From assembly GCF_018614875.1 (NCBI RefSeq), contig NZ_JAGGNW010000018.1:1-64000 (forward strand): DNA of 64,000 bases, written 5' to 3'. The notes under the pieces were generated by a model. The model was not told the DNA's origin and did no database searches. It was given only the letters and a program-made list of their open reading frames with translations. The DNA is from Variovorax paradoxus. GTDB taxonomy: Bacteria; Pseudomonadota; Gammaproteobacteria; Burkholderiales; Burkholderiaceae_C. The position numbers were made by a program, and so were the translations under genes. Below are positions 1 through 8,302 of this stretch, in pieces. Numbering within the stretch: position 1 is the stretch's first letter; the number at the start of each line of letters is the position of its first letter.

Positions 1-434
1 CCGCCCCGCCGCCCGCGCCGCCGGTGCCGGTGGTCGTGGCGCCGGCAAAACCCCCGCGCCCGGCCCCGGTGCCGGCCGAGGCCAATTCCCTGCCGCCGTC
101 GAACGATCCGCTGGGCGATCTGGCCCGCGCGCGCGCCGGCGGCAACACCACCACGGCTTCCGCCGCGCCGGGCGGCAGCGCGGCGCCGGGTGCCGATCCG
201 TTCATGTACTTCGTGCAGGCAGGCGCCTTCCGCACCACCGACGATGCCGAGGCCCAGCGCGCCAAGCTGTCGCTGATGGGCGTCGAAGCCCGGGTCACCG
301 AGCGCGAACAGGCCGGCCGCACGGTCTACCGCGTGCGCGCGGGCCCGTTCAACAAGAAGGACGACGCCGATCGCCTGAAAGAACGGCTCGACAGCGGCGG
401 CCTCGAATCGGCGCTCGTGCGCGTCCAACGTTGA
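1..434 (+). CDS. SPOR-domain protein, FtsN-like (5' end outside window)
   Basis: This is the 3' part of a gene that starts before the window. The visible part has a Pro/Ala-rich linker followed, from about base 205, by a C-terminal SPOR domain (MYFVQAGAFRTTDDAEAQ... with a second half YRVRAGPFNKKDDA). SPOR domains bind denuded septal peptidoglycan, so a role in the periplasm at the division site is likely, as in FtsN-type proteins. The N-terminal membrane anchor expected for this family lies upstream and cannot be seen. It is followed by dsbA on the same strand after about 165 bp. The SPOR assignment is firm; calling it FtsN itself would be inference. Confidence 0.85.
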   Translation, partial: APPPAPPVPVVVAPAKPPRPAPVPAEANSLPPSNDPLGDLARARAGGNTTTASAAPGGSAAPGADPFMYFVQAGAFRTTDDAEAQRAKLSLMGVEARVTEREQAGRTVYRVRAGPFNKKDDADRLKERLDSGGLESALVRVQR

Positions 435-600
435 GATGAAGGAACCGCCGGCCGGGGCTTCCGAGCGGCGGTCGTGAATATTCTTTAAGCTTCGCCGCGC
501 GGCATGGGCCGCCGCCAGGATCGTCCTGGGCATGCCGCATGCGGGAACTCCGCGCGGCGCGCCGGCTCAGTCTGCCGTACCCAACAGGAGAACTCTTTCA

Positions 601-1248
601 ATGAAACGTCGTGACTTTTCGCTGGCCGCCACCTCGCTGGGCCTGCTTTCGCTGGCTGGCAACAGCGCGCACGCCCAGGCGCGCGTGCCCAAGGCCGGCA
701 CCGAGTACCTGGTGCTCGACAAGCGCGTGCCGGTCGACGCACCGGCCGGCAAGATCGAGGTGATCGAGTTCTTCTCGTACAACTGCCCGCACTGCAACGA
801 TTTCGAGCCCCAGCTGGAAGCCTGGCTCAAGACGGCCCCGAAGGAAGTGGCCTTCCGCCGCATCCCGGTGCCTTTCGTGGGCAACGACGTCGAAGCCAAG
901 CAGCGCATGTACTACGCGCTCGAAGCCATGGGCAAGGTCGACGAATTCCAGCCCAAGGTCTTCGACGCGATCCACAAGCAGCGGCAGAACGTGAACGGCG
1001 ACGCCAACATCATTGCCTGGGCCGGCGCCAACGGGCTCGACGGCGCCAAGTTCAAGGAAGTCTTCACCTCCTTCGGCGTGGCCAGCAAGGCGAAGCGCGC
1101 CGCCCAGATGACCGACGCCTACAAGGTGGCCGGCGTTCCGGCGCTGGCCATTGCGGGCCGCTGGTATGTGGATGGCGAACTGGCCGGCAACATGACCAAG
1201 GCGCTGCAGGTCACCACCTACCTGATCGGCGAAGCAAGGAAAGGCTGA
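601..1248 (+). CDS. dsbA: Thiol:disulfide interchange protein DsbA
   Basis: A 215-residue periplasmic thioredoxin-fold oxidase that introduces disulfides into exported proteins and is normally re-oxidised by DsbB. An N-terminal export signal ends near residue 25 (AHA-Q) and begins with two arginines (KRRDFSLAA), which gives it a Tat-like look. The active site CPHC is at residues 62-65, and a cis-proline loop (AGVPAL) lies near the C-terminus. The start at 601 is chosen over upstream in-frame codons because AGGAG sits just upstream and the signal peptide begins there. A strong intrinsic terminator follows the gene at 1364-1386. Confidence 0.95.
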   Translation: MKRRDFSLAATSLGLLSLAGNSAHAQARVPKAGTEYLVLDKRVPVDAPAGKIEVIEFFSYNCPHCNDFEPQLEAWLKTAPKEVAFRRIPVPFVGNDVEAKQRMYYALEAMGKVDEFQPKVFDAIHKQRQNVNGDANIIAWAGANGLDGAKFKEVFTSFGVASKAKRAAQMTDAYKVAGVPALAIAGRWYVDGELAGNMTKALQVTTYLIGEARKG

Positions 1249-1260
1249 CCCCCAAGCTGC

Positions 1261-1341
1261 GCGGCACTTCGTGTCCGCTGCGCCAACCCCCTTGCAGGGG
1301 GCAACACCGGCGGCCCGGCGAAGCCGGTTCCGCGGTGTTTC
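1261..1341 (-). repeat. Intergenic repeat, copy 1 of 3
   Basis: An element of about 80 bp which, read on the minus strand, begins gaaacaccgcggaaccggct and ends near acacgaagtgccgc. The same element occurs at 37441-37518 and 37534-37612. Its core can fold into an imperfect hairpin (aacaccggcggcccggc / gccggttccgcggtgtt). It lies between dsbA and the dsbA terminator. It has no coding potential and looks like a dispersed, palindrome-bearing intergenic repeat. Confidence 0.8.
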
Positions 1342-1363
1342 GGGAAGGGAAAGTCAGGAAGTC

Positions 1364-1386
1364 AAGCCCGCTTCGGCGGGCTTTTT
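1364..1386 (+). terminator. Rho-independent terminator after dsbA
   Basis: A perfect 8-bp stem, aagcccgc / gcgggctt, with a ttcg loop, followed by a run of T. It lies 115 bp after the dsbA stop codon and before lptA, so it separates the two transcription units. Confidence 0.9.
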
Positions 1387-1425
1387 CATCGGTGCGAGCG
1401 GGGCTGGCGCCATCCGACGCATACA

Positions 1426-2171
1426 ATGCAGAGCAAGTTTCGTGCCTCTATGACATTGCACTCCTACTCCAACACCACCCCTCTTCTTCGCCGCATCGGC
1501 CGCCTGGCTCGCCTGGGCCTAGGCGCGCTGTTGCTGGCTGGCCTCGCCTCGGGCGCCCTGGCCGAGACCGCCGACCGCAGCAAGCCGATGAACATCGAAT
1601 CCGACTCGATGCGCTACGACGACCTCAAGCAGACCAGCGTGTTCACGGGGAACGTGCTGGTCACCAAGGGCACGATCATCATCCGCGGCGCGCGCATCGA
1701 CGTGCGCCAGGATGCCGAGGGCTACCAGTACGGCGTGGTCACGGCCGCGCCCGGCAAGCGGGCCTATTACAAGCAGAAGCGCAATGCGCCCGACGAGTGG
1801 ATCGAGGGCGAATCCGAGGTCATCGAGTACGACAGCCGCGCCGACAACGTCAAGTTCATCCGCAACGCCGTCATGCGTCGCCTGCTCGGCGCCACGCCCA
1901 ACGACGAAAGCCAGGGCGCGCTGATCGTCTACGACCAGAGCAACGACACCTACACCGTCAACGGCTCCACCGTGCCGCCCAATGCCGGGGTGAACGCGCC
2001 GTCGGGCGGGCGGGTGAAGACCATCCTCACGCCCAAGAGCGCCACGGCGCCCGCGCCCGGTGCCTCGGCCCCCGCTGGCGGACGGGCCGCGCCGGCGGCG
2101 CCCCAGCCGGCACCCGGTGCGGGCCTGCGCTCGAGCACCACCCTGGGCGGCGGCGAAGGGGAAGGACGCAA

Positions 2172-2175
<4 letters not shown>
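1426..2175 (+). CDS. lptA: LPS transport periplasmic protein LptA
   Basis: A 249-residue protein with an N-terminal signal peptide (cleavage near ALA-E, about residue 46) followed by the OstA/LptA beta-jellyroll: KPMNIESDSMRYDDLKQTSVFTGNV is the typical family start. LptA forms the periplasmic bridge that carries lipopolysaccharide from LptBFGC to LptDE. The last 50 residues are a low-complexity Ala/Pro/Gly tail. The signal region is long from the ATG at 1426, so the in-frame ATG at 1450 is an alternative start. The stop codon overlaps the lptB start (GTGA), which implies translational coupling. lptC, often found just upstream, is absent here. Confidence 0.92.
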
Positions 2176-2966
<791 letters not shown>

Positions 2967-2983
2967 GGGAGGAGCCGGTCTCC

Positions 2984-4567
2984 ATGAAGCAAGGGCTGTC
3001 CCTTCGCGTCTCGCAGCACCTGGCGCTCACGCCCCAGCTGCAGCAGTCGATCCGGCTGCTGCAGCTCTCCACGCTCGAACTGAGCCAGGAGGTGGAGCAG
3101 ATGCTGGACGAGAACCCGTTCCTCGAACGCACCGCGGAAGAAGCGGCGCGCGAGGAATTCGGACTCGATGCCATCGATGCGCCGATGCCGCGCGACGAAA
3201 CCGGCGAGAGCGAATTCGCCCCGGTCCCCACCAGCAGCGCGACCACCGCGTCCAGCGAAACCGCCGCCACGGCCGAGACCGACGCTCCCGCCGCCGATGC
3301 CACCGAGCGCGAGCCCGACTGGGAAGGCGACGGCACCGTCGACATGGCGCCGGACGACAGCGAGTGGGGCAGCGATGCCCCCGCGCGCCAGAACAACCTG
3401 GGCGGCGACGAGCGCGCCGACGCCACCGAACTCGCGCGCAGCCAGGAGTCGCTGCAGTCTTTCCTGCACCGGCAGGCGCTCAGCCTGCGGCTCAACGAGA
3501 ACGACTGCGCCGCGCTGCGCTTCCTGATCGAATCGCTCAACGACGACGGCTACCTCGAAGATTCGCTGCCGGCGCTGGCCTCGGGCCTTGCCGGCGACGA
3601 CAACGACCAGTTCGACGAACTGGTGCATCACTTCCAGGTGGCGCTCGGCCTTCTGCAGAGCCTGGAACCCGTCGGTGTCGGCGCGCGCGACCTGGGCGAA
3701 TGCCTCTGTATCCAGCTGCGCGCACTCGCCAGCGAAAGCGAAACCGAGGAACGTGCGCTGGTCCGCAAGACCGCCATCGCGATCTGCAAGCAGCCAATGG
3801 AACTGCTCGCGCGGCGCGACTTCAAGCGCCTGGCCACGCTCACGCGAACCAACGAAGACCTGGTGCGCTCGGCGCTGCAGATCATCTCGCGGCTGGAGCC
3901 CAAGCCGGGCCGCCGCTTCGTCGATGTCGAGCGCAACATCGTCATCCCCGACGTGATCGTCACCAAGATCGGCCGCGGCACCAACGCCAAGTTCCGCGTC
4001 ATGCTCAACCCCGAGGTGATGCCGCGGCTGCGCGTGCACGACATCTATGCCGGCGCGCTCAAGTCGCACAAGGGCGAGGGCAGCCAGGCGCTGTCGCAGC
4101 GGCTGCAGGAGGCGCGCTGGTTCATCAAGAACATCCAGCAGCGCTTCGACACCATCCTGCGCGTGAGCAACGCCATCGTCGAGCGGCAGAAGAGCTTCTT
4201 CGTGCACGGCGAGCTCGCGATGCGGCCGCTGGTGCTGCGCGAGATCGCCGACGAGCTGGGCCTGCACGAATCGACCATCTCGCGCGTGACCACGGCCAAG
4301 TACATGTCCACGCCTTTCGGCACGGTCGAGCTGAAGTACTTCTTCGGATCGGCGCTCGGCACCGAGACCGGCGGCAACGCGTCGAGCACCGCGGTGCGCG
4401 CGCTGATCAAGCAGTTCGTGAGCTCAGAGAGCATCAAGAAGCCGCTGTCCGACAGCCAGATTTCCGAGATGCTCAAGGAGCAGGGCATCGAATGCGCGCG
4501 GCGCACCGTGGCCAAGTACCGCGAGGCGCTGCGCATCGCGCCGGCCAATCTGCGCAAGGCGCTGTAG
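2984..4567 (+). CDS. rpoN: RNA polymerase sigma-54 factor RpoN
   Basis: A 527-residue sigma-54 factor that directs RNA polymerase to -24/-12 promoters activated by enhancer-binding proteins. Region I is visible at the start (SLRVSQHLALTPQLQQSIRLLQLS, rich in Gln and Leu). An acidic region II follows at about residues 60-150. The core-binding domain and the C-terminal DNA-binding part contain the RpoN box ARRTVAKYR (residues 505-513). GGGAGG precedes the ATG at 2984. It is likely co-transcribed with lptAB. Confidence 0.96.
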   Translation: MKQGLSLRVSQHLALTPQLQQSIRLLQLSTLELSQEVEQMLDENPFLERTAEEAAREEFGLDAIDAPMPRDETGESEFAPVPTSSATTASSETAATAETDAPAADATEREPDWEGDGTVDMAPDDSEWGSDAPARQNNLGGDERADATELARSQESLQSFLHRQALSLRLNENDCAALRFLIESLNDDGYLEDSLPALASGLAGDDNDQFDELVHHFQVALGLLQSLEPVGVGARDLGECLCIQLRALASESETEERALVRKTAIAICKQPMELLARRDFKRLATLTRTNEDLVRSALQIISRLEPKPGRRFVDVERNIVIPDVIVTKIGRGTNAKFRVMLNPEVMPRLRVHDIYAGALKSHKGEGSQALSQRLQEARWFIKNIQQRFDTILRVSNAIVERQKSFFVHGELAMRPLVLREIADELGLHESTISRVTTAKYMSTPFGTVELKYFFGSALGTETGGNASSTAVRALIKQFVSSESIKKPLSDSQISEMLKEQGIECARRTVAKYREALRIAPANLRKAL

Positions 4568-4670
4568 CCTCGGCCTGGCTCCGGCCGCTTGGCATACCCG
4601 CAAGCCATGTCACCGGCCACGCGCACTGCGACAATGGCATCCCAGCCGGCCGAATGATGGCGAACCCCTT

Positions 4671-5909
4671 GTGAACGATCTTTCTCTCTTTCTGCCTTGC
4701 GCCGCCGGCGTCGAGGAACTTCTGGCGCAGGAAGTCCATGCGCTCACCGGCCGCGCCGGGCAGGACCTGCTCACGCTGCGCGGCGGCGTGCGGGTGCGCG
4801 CCGAATGGCGCGACGCGCTCAAGCTCAATCTGCACAGCCGGCTCGCCCAGCGCGTGCTGGTCGAACTGGCCCACGCGCCCTACCGCAGCGAGAACGACCT
4901 GTACGCCATCGCGAGCGGCGTGGCCTGGGAAATCTGGTTCACGCCCAAGCAGACCTTCAAGATCGAGACCACGGCGCAGCACAGCCCGCTGCAGAGCCTG
5001 AACTTCGCCACCTTGCGCATCAAGGACGCGATTGCCGACCGCTTTCGCGCCAAGGCCGGCGGCGTGCGCCCGAGCATCGAGACCCAGTGGCCCGACTGCC
5101 GCGTGTTCGCCCATCTGACCACCGAGCACTGCACGCTCTACATCGACACCTCCGGCGAGCCGCTCTTCAAGCGCGGCTGGCGCCAGGACAAGGGCGACGC
5201 GCCGCTGAAGGAAACCCTGGCCGCCGCCATGCTGGCCGCCAGCGGCTGGTGGAACCCCGAAACCGGCCAGGTGGCCGCCGAGCCGCTGTACGACCCCTGC
5301 TGCGGCAGCGGCACCATCGCCATCGAGGCGGCGCAGATCGCGCGCGGCATCGCGGCCGGCTCGCTGCGCCGCTTCGGCTTCGAGAAGCTGCTGCCGTTCC
5401 AGGCGCACGTCTGGGACGCCATCAAGAAGGCGGCCGAATCGTCGGCGGTGCCACGCGATGTCGCCATCTTCGGCTCCGACGTCTCGCACCGCATGGTCGA
5501 CTTTGCCGAGCGCAACGCGGAGCGTGCCGGGGTCGCCCAGGCCATCGAATTCCGCGGTGGCGACGCGCTGCAGCGCATGCCGCCCGCCGAGGGCGGCGTG
5601 ATCATGCTCAACCCGCCGTACGGCGAGCGGATCGAGGTTGGCGGCGTGGCGCGCTTCGGCGCCCGCGAGGCCGCGCAGACCCCGGGCGACGGCGGCAGCG
5701 AAAGCGGCGATGGCGGCGGCGAATTCTTTCCGCAGCTTGCCACCCATTGGAAGAAGAACTATGCCGGCTGGACCGCCTGGGTGCTCACGCCCGACCTGAA
5801 GCTGCCCAGGCAGATGCGGCTGAAGGAGTCGCGCCGCGTGCCGATGTGGAACGGCCCCATCGAGTGCCGGCTGTTCCGCTTCGATCTCAAATCAGGTTCT
5901 TTCCGTTGA
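4671..5909 (+). CDS. rlmL: RlmL-type 23S rRNA (guanine-N2) methyltransferase, C-terminus replaced by element
   Basis: A 412-residue SAM-dependent RNA methyltransferase of the THUMP-containing RlmL/YcbY class, which modifies G2445 of 23S rRNA in E. coli. An N-terminal ferredoxin-like/THUMP region is followed by SAM motif I DPCCGSGT (residues 208-215) and catalytic motif IV NPPYGER (from residue 314). It lacks the RlmK half found in the fused E. coli enzyme. Start codon is GTG at 4671. The last residues (RFD then LKSGSFR) are encoded by the integrated element. The native end (RFD then MVAGSARK) is found at 19719-19754, so only the final 7-8 residues were exchanged and the catalytic domain is intact. 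Confidence 0.88.
   Translation: MNDLSLFLPCAAGVEELLAQEVHALTGRAGQDLLTLRGGVRVRAEWRDALKLNLHSRLAQRVLVELAHAPYRSENDLYAIASGVAWEIWFTPKQTFKIETTAQHSPLQSLNFATLRIKDAIADRFRAKAGGVRPSIETQWPDCRVFAHLTTEHCTLYIDTSGEPLFKRGWRQDKGDAPLKETLAAAMLAASGWWNPETGQVAAEPLYDPCCGSGTIAIEAAQIARGIAAGSLRRFGFEKLLPFQAHVWDAIKKAAESSAVPRDVAIFGSDVSHRMVDFAERNAERAGVAQAIEFRGGDALQRMPPAEGGVIMLNPPYGERIEVGGVARFGAREAAQTPGDGGSESGDGGGEFFPQLATHWKKNYAGWTAWVLTPDLKLPRQMRLKESRRVPMWNGPIECRLFRFDLKSGSFR
5877..5884. other. Left attachment site core (attL)
   Basis: The sequence cgcttcga within the rlmL codons for Arg-Phe-Asp is identical to the core at the right end. Downstream the two sites resemble each other only loosely (ggttc and ccg in register), which preserves a G-S-x-R pattern in both encoded tails. 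Confidence 0.75.
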
Positions 5910-5979
5910 TTTACGTCATTCACGCTAGCTGCGGAGGGGCTTCGTCTTCATAGGTAATTCAGCCCAGAATAGGTGAAAT

Positions 5980-6001
5980 CCGGAATATTTGGTATTTCCG
6001 G
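5980..6001. promoter_or_regulatory. Inverted repeat upstream of integrase
   Basis: The arms ccggaa and ttccgg flank a 10-bp AT-rich spacer 35 bp before the integrase start. It may be an operator, part of the integrase promoter region or an arm-type recombinase site. Only the symmetry is seen; the role is inferred. Confidence 0.35.
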
Positions 6002-6035
6002 TGTTTACTTTTCAGCCTATCTGGGGAATAGCTAT

Positions 6036-7166
6036 ATGAAGACGAAGTTGACTGAGGCTAGCTGCCGCAGCCTAGCCGCAGCTAGAACAATTGGTGAGTA
6101 TCAGGATGAAAGCGAGCCATCACTACGCTTCTACGTCAGTCCTACTGCCACCACTTTTGGTTTATATAAGTGGTCTCCTGCCACAGGGCGTCCGGTGCGG
6201 AAATCTCTGGGTAAATGGCCGACCATTTCCGTGGATGACGCAAGAAAGAAAGCTAGATTGCTCGCCGCGAAATTAGCGGACGGCGGAACACTGGAGGAAA
6301 AGCCTCGCGCCGGAACTCTTAGTGATCTAGTTGACGAATATGGAAGGCACCTAAAAGCCCGAGGCATGAAGCAGTGGGACTGGGTGGAGATCGTAGTGGA
6401 GCGGTCTTTCCATGATTGGCTTCCTCGGCCGATAAGCGCAATTTCCAAATCGAACCTGACGATTCGCCACGACAAAATCATGGAGTCGCGCGGCAAGCAC
6501 GCCGCAGCTAGGTCGGTGAAGGCGCTGCGCGCCGTTTTCGCCTACGCGGCCAAGCTGGACCTCTACAACGGAGCGAACGTCGCCAAGGCCGTGGCCGTGG
6601 TGGATTCGAGGCCCCGCAAGCGGGTGCTCAGCGCCGACGAGACGAAGAAGGTGCTGTGGGCGCTCGACTCACCGCAATTCAATGAATGGGTGCGGCCGTA
6701 CTTCCGACTGCTGATGCTCACAGGCGTTCGTCGTTCGAACCTTGAGGCAGCGCGATGGGAAGACATCGACCTAGACGCGGGGCTGTGGGTCATCCCGGCG
6801 AGCAAGTCGAAATCAGGCGAGGCTATGGAGGTCGTGCTGTTGCCCGAAGCTGTCGAAATCATGACGATCCGCAAGCATCTCAGCAAAGAATGGGTCTTTC
6901 CTTCGACGCGCTCCAGCAGCGGTCACCTCACCGAGCCGCACGAAACGTGGAAGCAGGTGTTGAAGGTCGCGGAAGTGCCGAGCGATATCACCATTCACGA
7001 CCTCCGCCGCACCTACGGCTCGCTGCTCGTGAATGCGAAGGTCGCCATGCCGATCATCGCGAAAGCGCTCGGTCACCTTAATCCGGCGACCACGGCACGC
7101 CACTACGCCCACGTGAACGTCGATGCGGTGCGGGAAGCATGGGCAGGAATCGGCTTGGCGAGGTGA
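6036..7166 (+). CDS. Tyrosine-type site-specific integrase
   Basis: A 376-residue phage-type integrase. The catalytic set is complete: Arg232 (TGVRRSNL), His321-x-x-Arg324 (HDLRR), His347 (LGHLN) and nucleophile Tyr357 (HYAH). The N-terminal part carries a DUF4102-like arm-binding domain (SLGKWPTISVDDARKKA), as in P4-type integrases. The start at 6036 is preferred over 5973 because gggga lies 9 bp upstream and the family N-terminus (KTKLTEASC) begins there. It lies next to attL and should insert the element into rlmL. The first third of the gene is richer in A/T than the rest, which hints at mosaic ancestry. Confidence 0.95.
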   Translation: MKTKLTEASCRSLAAARTIGEYQDESEPSLRFYVSPTATTFGLYKWSPATGRPVRKSLGKWPTISVDDARKKARLLAAKLADGGTLEEKPRAGTLSDLVDEYGRHLKARGMKQWDWVEIVVERSFHDWLPRPISAISKSNLTIRHDKIMESRGKHAAARSVKALRAVFAYAAKLDLYNGANVAKAVAVVDSRPRKRVLSADETKKVLWALDSPQFNEWVRPYFRLLMLTGVRRSNLEAARWEDIDLDAGLWVIPASKSKSGEAMEVVLLPEAVEIMTIRKHLSKEWVFPSTRSSSGHLTEPHETWKQVLKVAEVPSDITIHDLRRTYGSLLVNAKVAMPIIAKALGHLNPATTARHYAHVNVDAVREAWAGIGLAR

Positions 7167-7232
7167 CGATTGCGGGATAAGATTCCGCACCGCCGCAGAA
7201 CAATCAGCGCGATGTACCGGAGGCATGTTTAC

Positions 7233-7302
7233 GAGAGGTCAAACCTCTTCAGTGCCGCCGCGAATGTACTGAGAACTTAGCGCAGAGAGGCCAAGCCCCT
7301 CC
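7233..7302. promoter_or_regulatory. Pair of related short repeats before the alpA-like gene
   Basis: gagaggtcaaacctcttc (7233-7250, with dyad agaggt/acctct) and gagaggccaagcccctcc (7285-7302) are similar 18-mers 52 bp apart upstream of the AlpA-like gene. They could be binding sites for AlpA or a repressor. This is inference from repetition only. Confidence 0.35.
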
Positions 7303-7367
7303 GATGTTCTCTGATGACCAGCCCTCGGGTTGGACCGGCCGCAATGGCCATCTTCATCGGAGTCATC

Positions 7368-7439
7368 ATGACCAAAGTTCCTCAAAGCGCCGATCAGCCG
7401 ACGCAAATTTCCTTTCCCCAGACACGAGGGGCACTGTGA
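7368..7439 (+). CDS. Possible 23-residue leader peptide upstream of alpA-like gene
   Basis: A short frame (MTKVPQSADQPTQISFPQTR...) with GGAG 6 bp upstream of its ATG. Its TGA overlaps the ATG of the next gene (TGATG at 7437-7441). The tight overlap suggests translational coupling. It is too short to match a family and could be non-functional. Confidence 0.35.
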   Translation: MTKVPQSADQPTQISFPQTRGAL

Positions 7440-7624
7440 TGAACGCGCAGCCTGAGTACCTCACCCACCGGCAGGCTGCGGCGCTGCTTTGCACGACGCC
7501 GAATGCTCTGTATGTAGCGTACTGCCGGCGCAGACCGGGCTTACCGCCACGGTATCGTTTTGGCCGTCAACTTCGATACAAGCGCCGCGAGGTTGAGGCC
7601 TGCATCGAGCCTGTGCCTCAATAA
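7439..7624 (+). CDS. AlpA/excisionase-type helix-turn-helix protein
   Basis: A 61-residue DNA-binding protein. The sequence EYLTHRQAAALLCTTPNALYV is a MerR/AlpA-type helix-turn-helix, followed by a basic wing ending LRYKRREVEACI, the usual layout of phage AlpA regulators and excisionases. Between integrase and primase genes such a protein would be expected to control integrase or excision. The start at 7439 is chosen because the helix-turn-helix begins right after it and the stop of a short upstream frame overlaps it. Confidence 0.75.
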   Translation: MNAQPEYLTHRQAAALLCTTPNALYVAYCRRRPGLPPRYRFGRQLRYKRREVEACIEPVPQ

Positions 7625-7815
7625 CGATAGTCGGGCCGCATACGAGTATTTCGCTCGCGTTCGGCTCGGCGCGCTTCTAGTATCGAGCTACCGAGGCCGC
7701 TAGGTTTTCGGCACCCAACCCAGCCCGGACCGACCTGTGACGGCCACCGGGCACCCCCTTTAACGCAGAGCAGCAACCAACCCGGTTGCGCTGCCGCATG
7801 CCTTGGAGAAACAAG

Positions 7816-8208
7816 ATGGATGACCCTCGGCCCTATGGCCTCTGGACTCGAAAGCACATTGCCGCTGACCCCCGTGTGGCGCTCACGCCGGGCAGTTTGG
7901 CTTTCGGCTTGAACGCAGGAGAGTACCCGCCTCTTGAGCACGACCTCATTGCTGGCGGCGCGAAGCTGTACTCGGATGCAACCGTTGAAAGATGGATTGC
8001 AGCGCTTCAGGAGTGGCGCGGCAAGCGTGGTGAGCGCGAAGCAGCGAAGCGCGCCGAAGCGGAGCAACGTCATCAGGTCGCGCTCGATGCCGAAATGGAG
8101 CGCTACCGCGTCAGCAAACTTATCGGCGAAGTAGCACAGCAAGCGTACGACGCTGATGCGGCAGAAGTTGCAGCCATAAACCGCCCCGATGGCCCTTTCA
8201 GGATGTAA
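7816..8208 (+). CDS. Hypothetical element-encoded protein, charged helical C-terminus
   Basis: A 130-residue protein of no recognised family. The first 50 residues (MDDPRPYGLWTRKHIAADPR) contain a short Pro/Gly-rich part. Residues 65-115 are a charged, probably helical or coiled-coil stretch (WRGKRGEREAAKRAEAEQRH). GGAG sits 8 bp before the ATG at 7816. It lies between the AlpA-like gene and the primase, a place that often holds replication or regulatory accessory genes in satellites, but no function can be stated. Confidence 0.6.
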   Translation: MDDPRPYGLWTRKHIAADPRVALTPGSLAFGLNAGEYPPLEHDLIAGGAKLYSDATVERWIAALQEWRGKRGEREAAKRAEAEQRHQVALDAEMERYRVSKLIGEVAQQAYDADAAEVAAINRPDGPFRM

Positions 8209-8212
8209 GGCC

Positions 8213-8302
8213 ATGGAAGGATTTCTTCACAACCTCACGTGCTGGCGCTGTCCCGACGTGCTGCGCCACCTTGGAAAAGTGCGATATGGCGGTGACCAAT
8301 GA
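8213..8302 (+). CDS. Small 29-residue protein coupled to the primase gene
   Basis: A short frame starting MEGFLHNLTCWRCPDVLRHL that begins 4 bp after the previous stop. Its TGA overlaps the primase start codon (ATGA at 8299-8302). It holds a CxxC pair (CWRC) that could bind a metal together with another chain. Tight packing and the ATGA junction support it being translated, at least to deliver ribosomes to the primase gene. Confidence 0.5.
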   Translation: MEGFLHNLTCWRCPDVLRHLGKVRYGGDQ

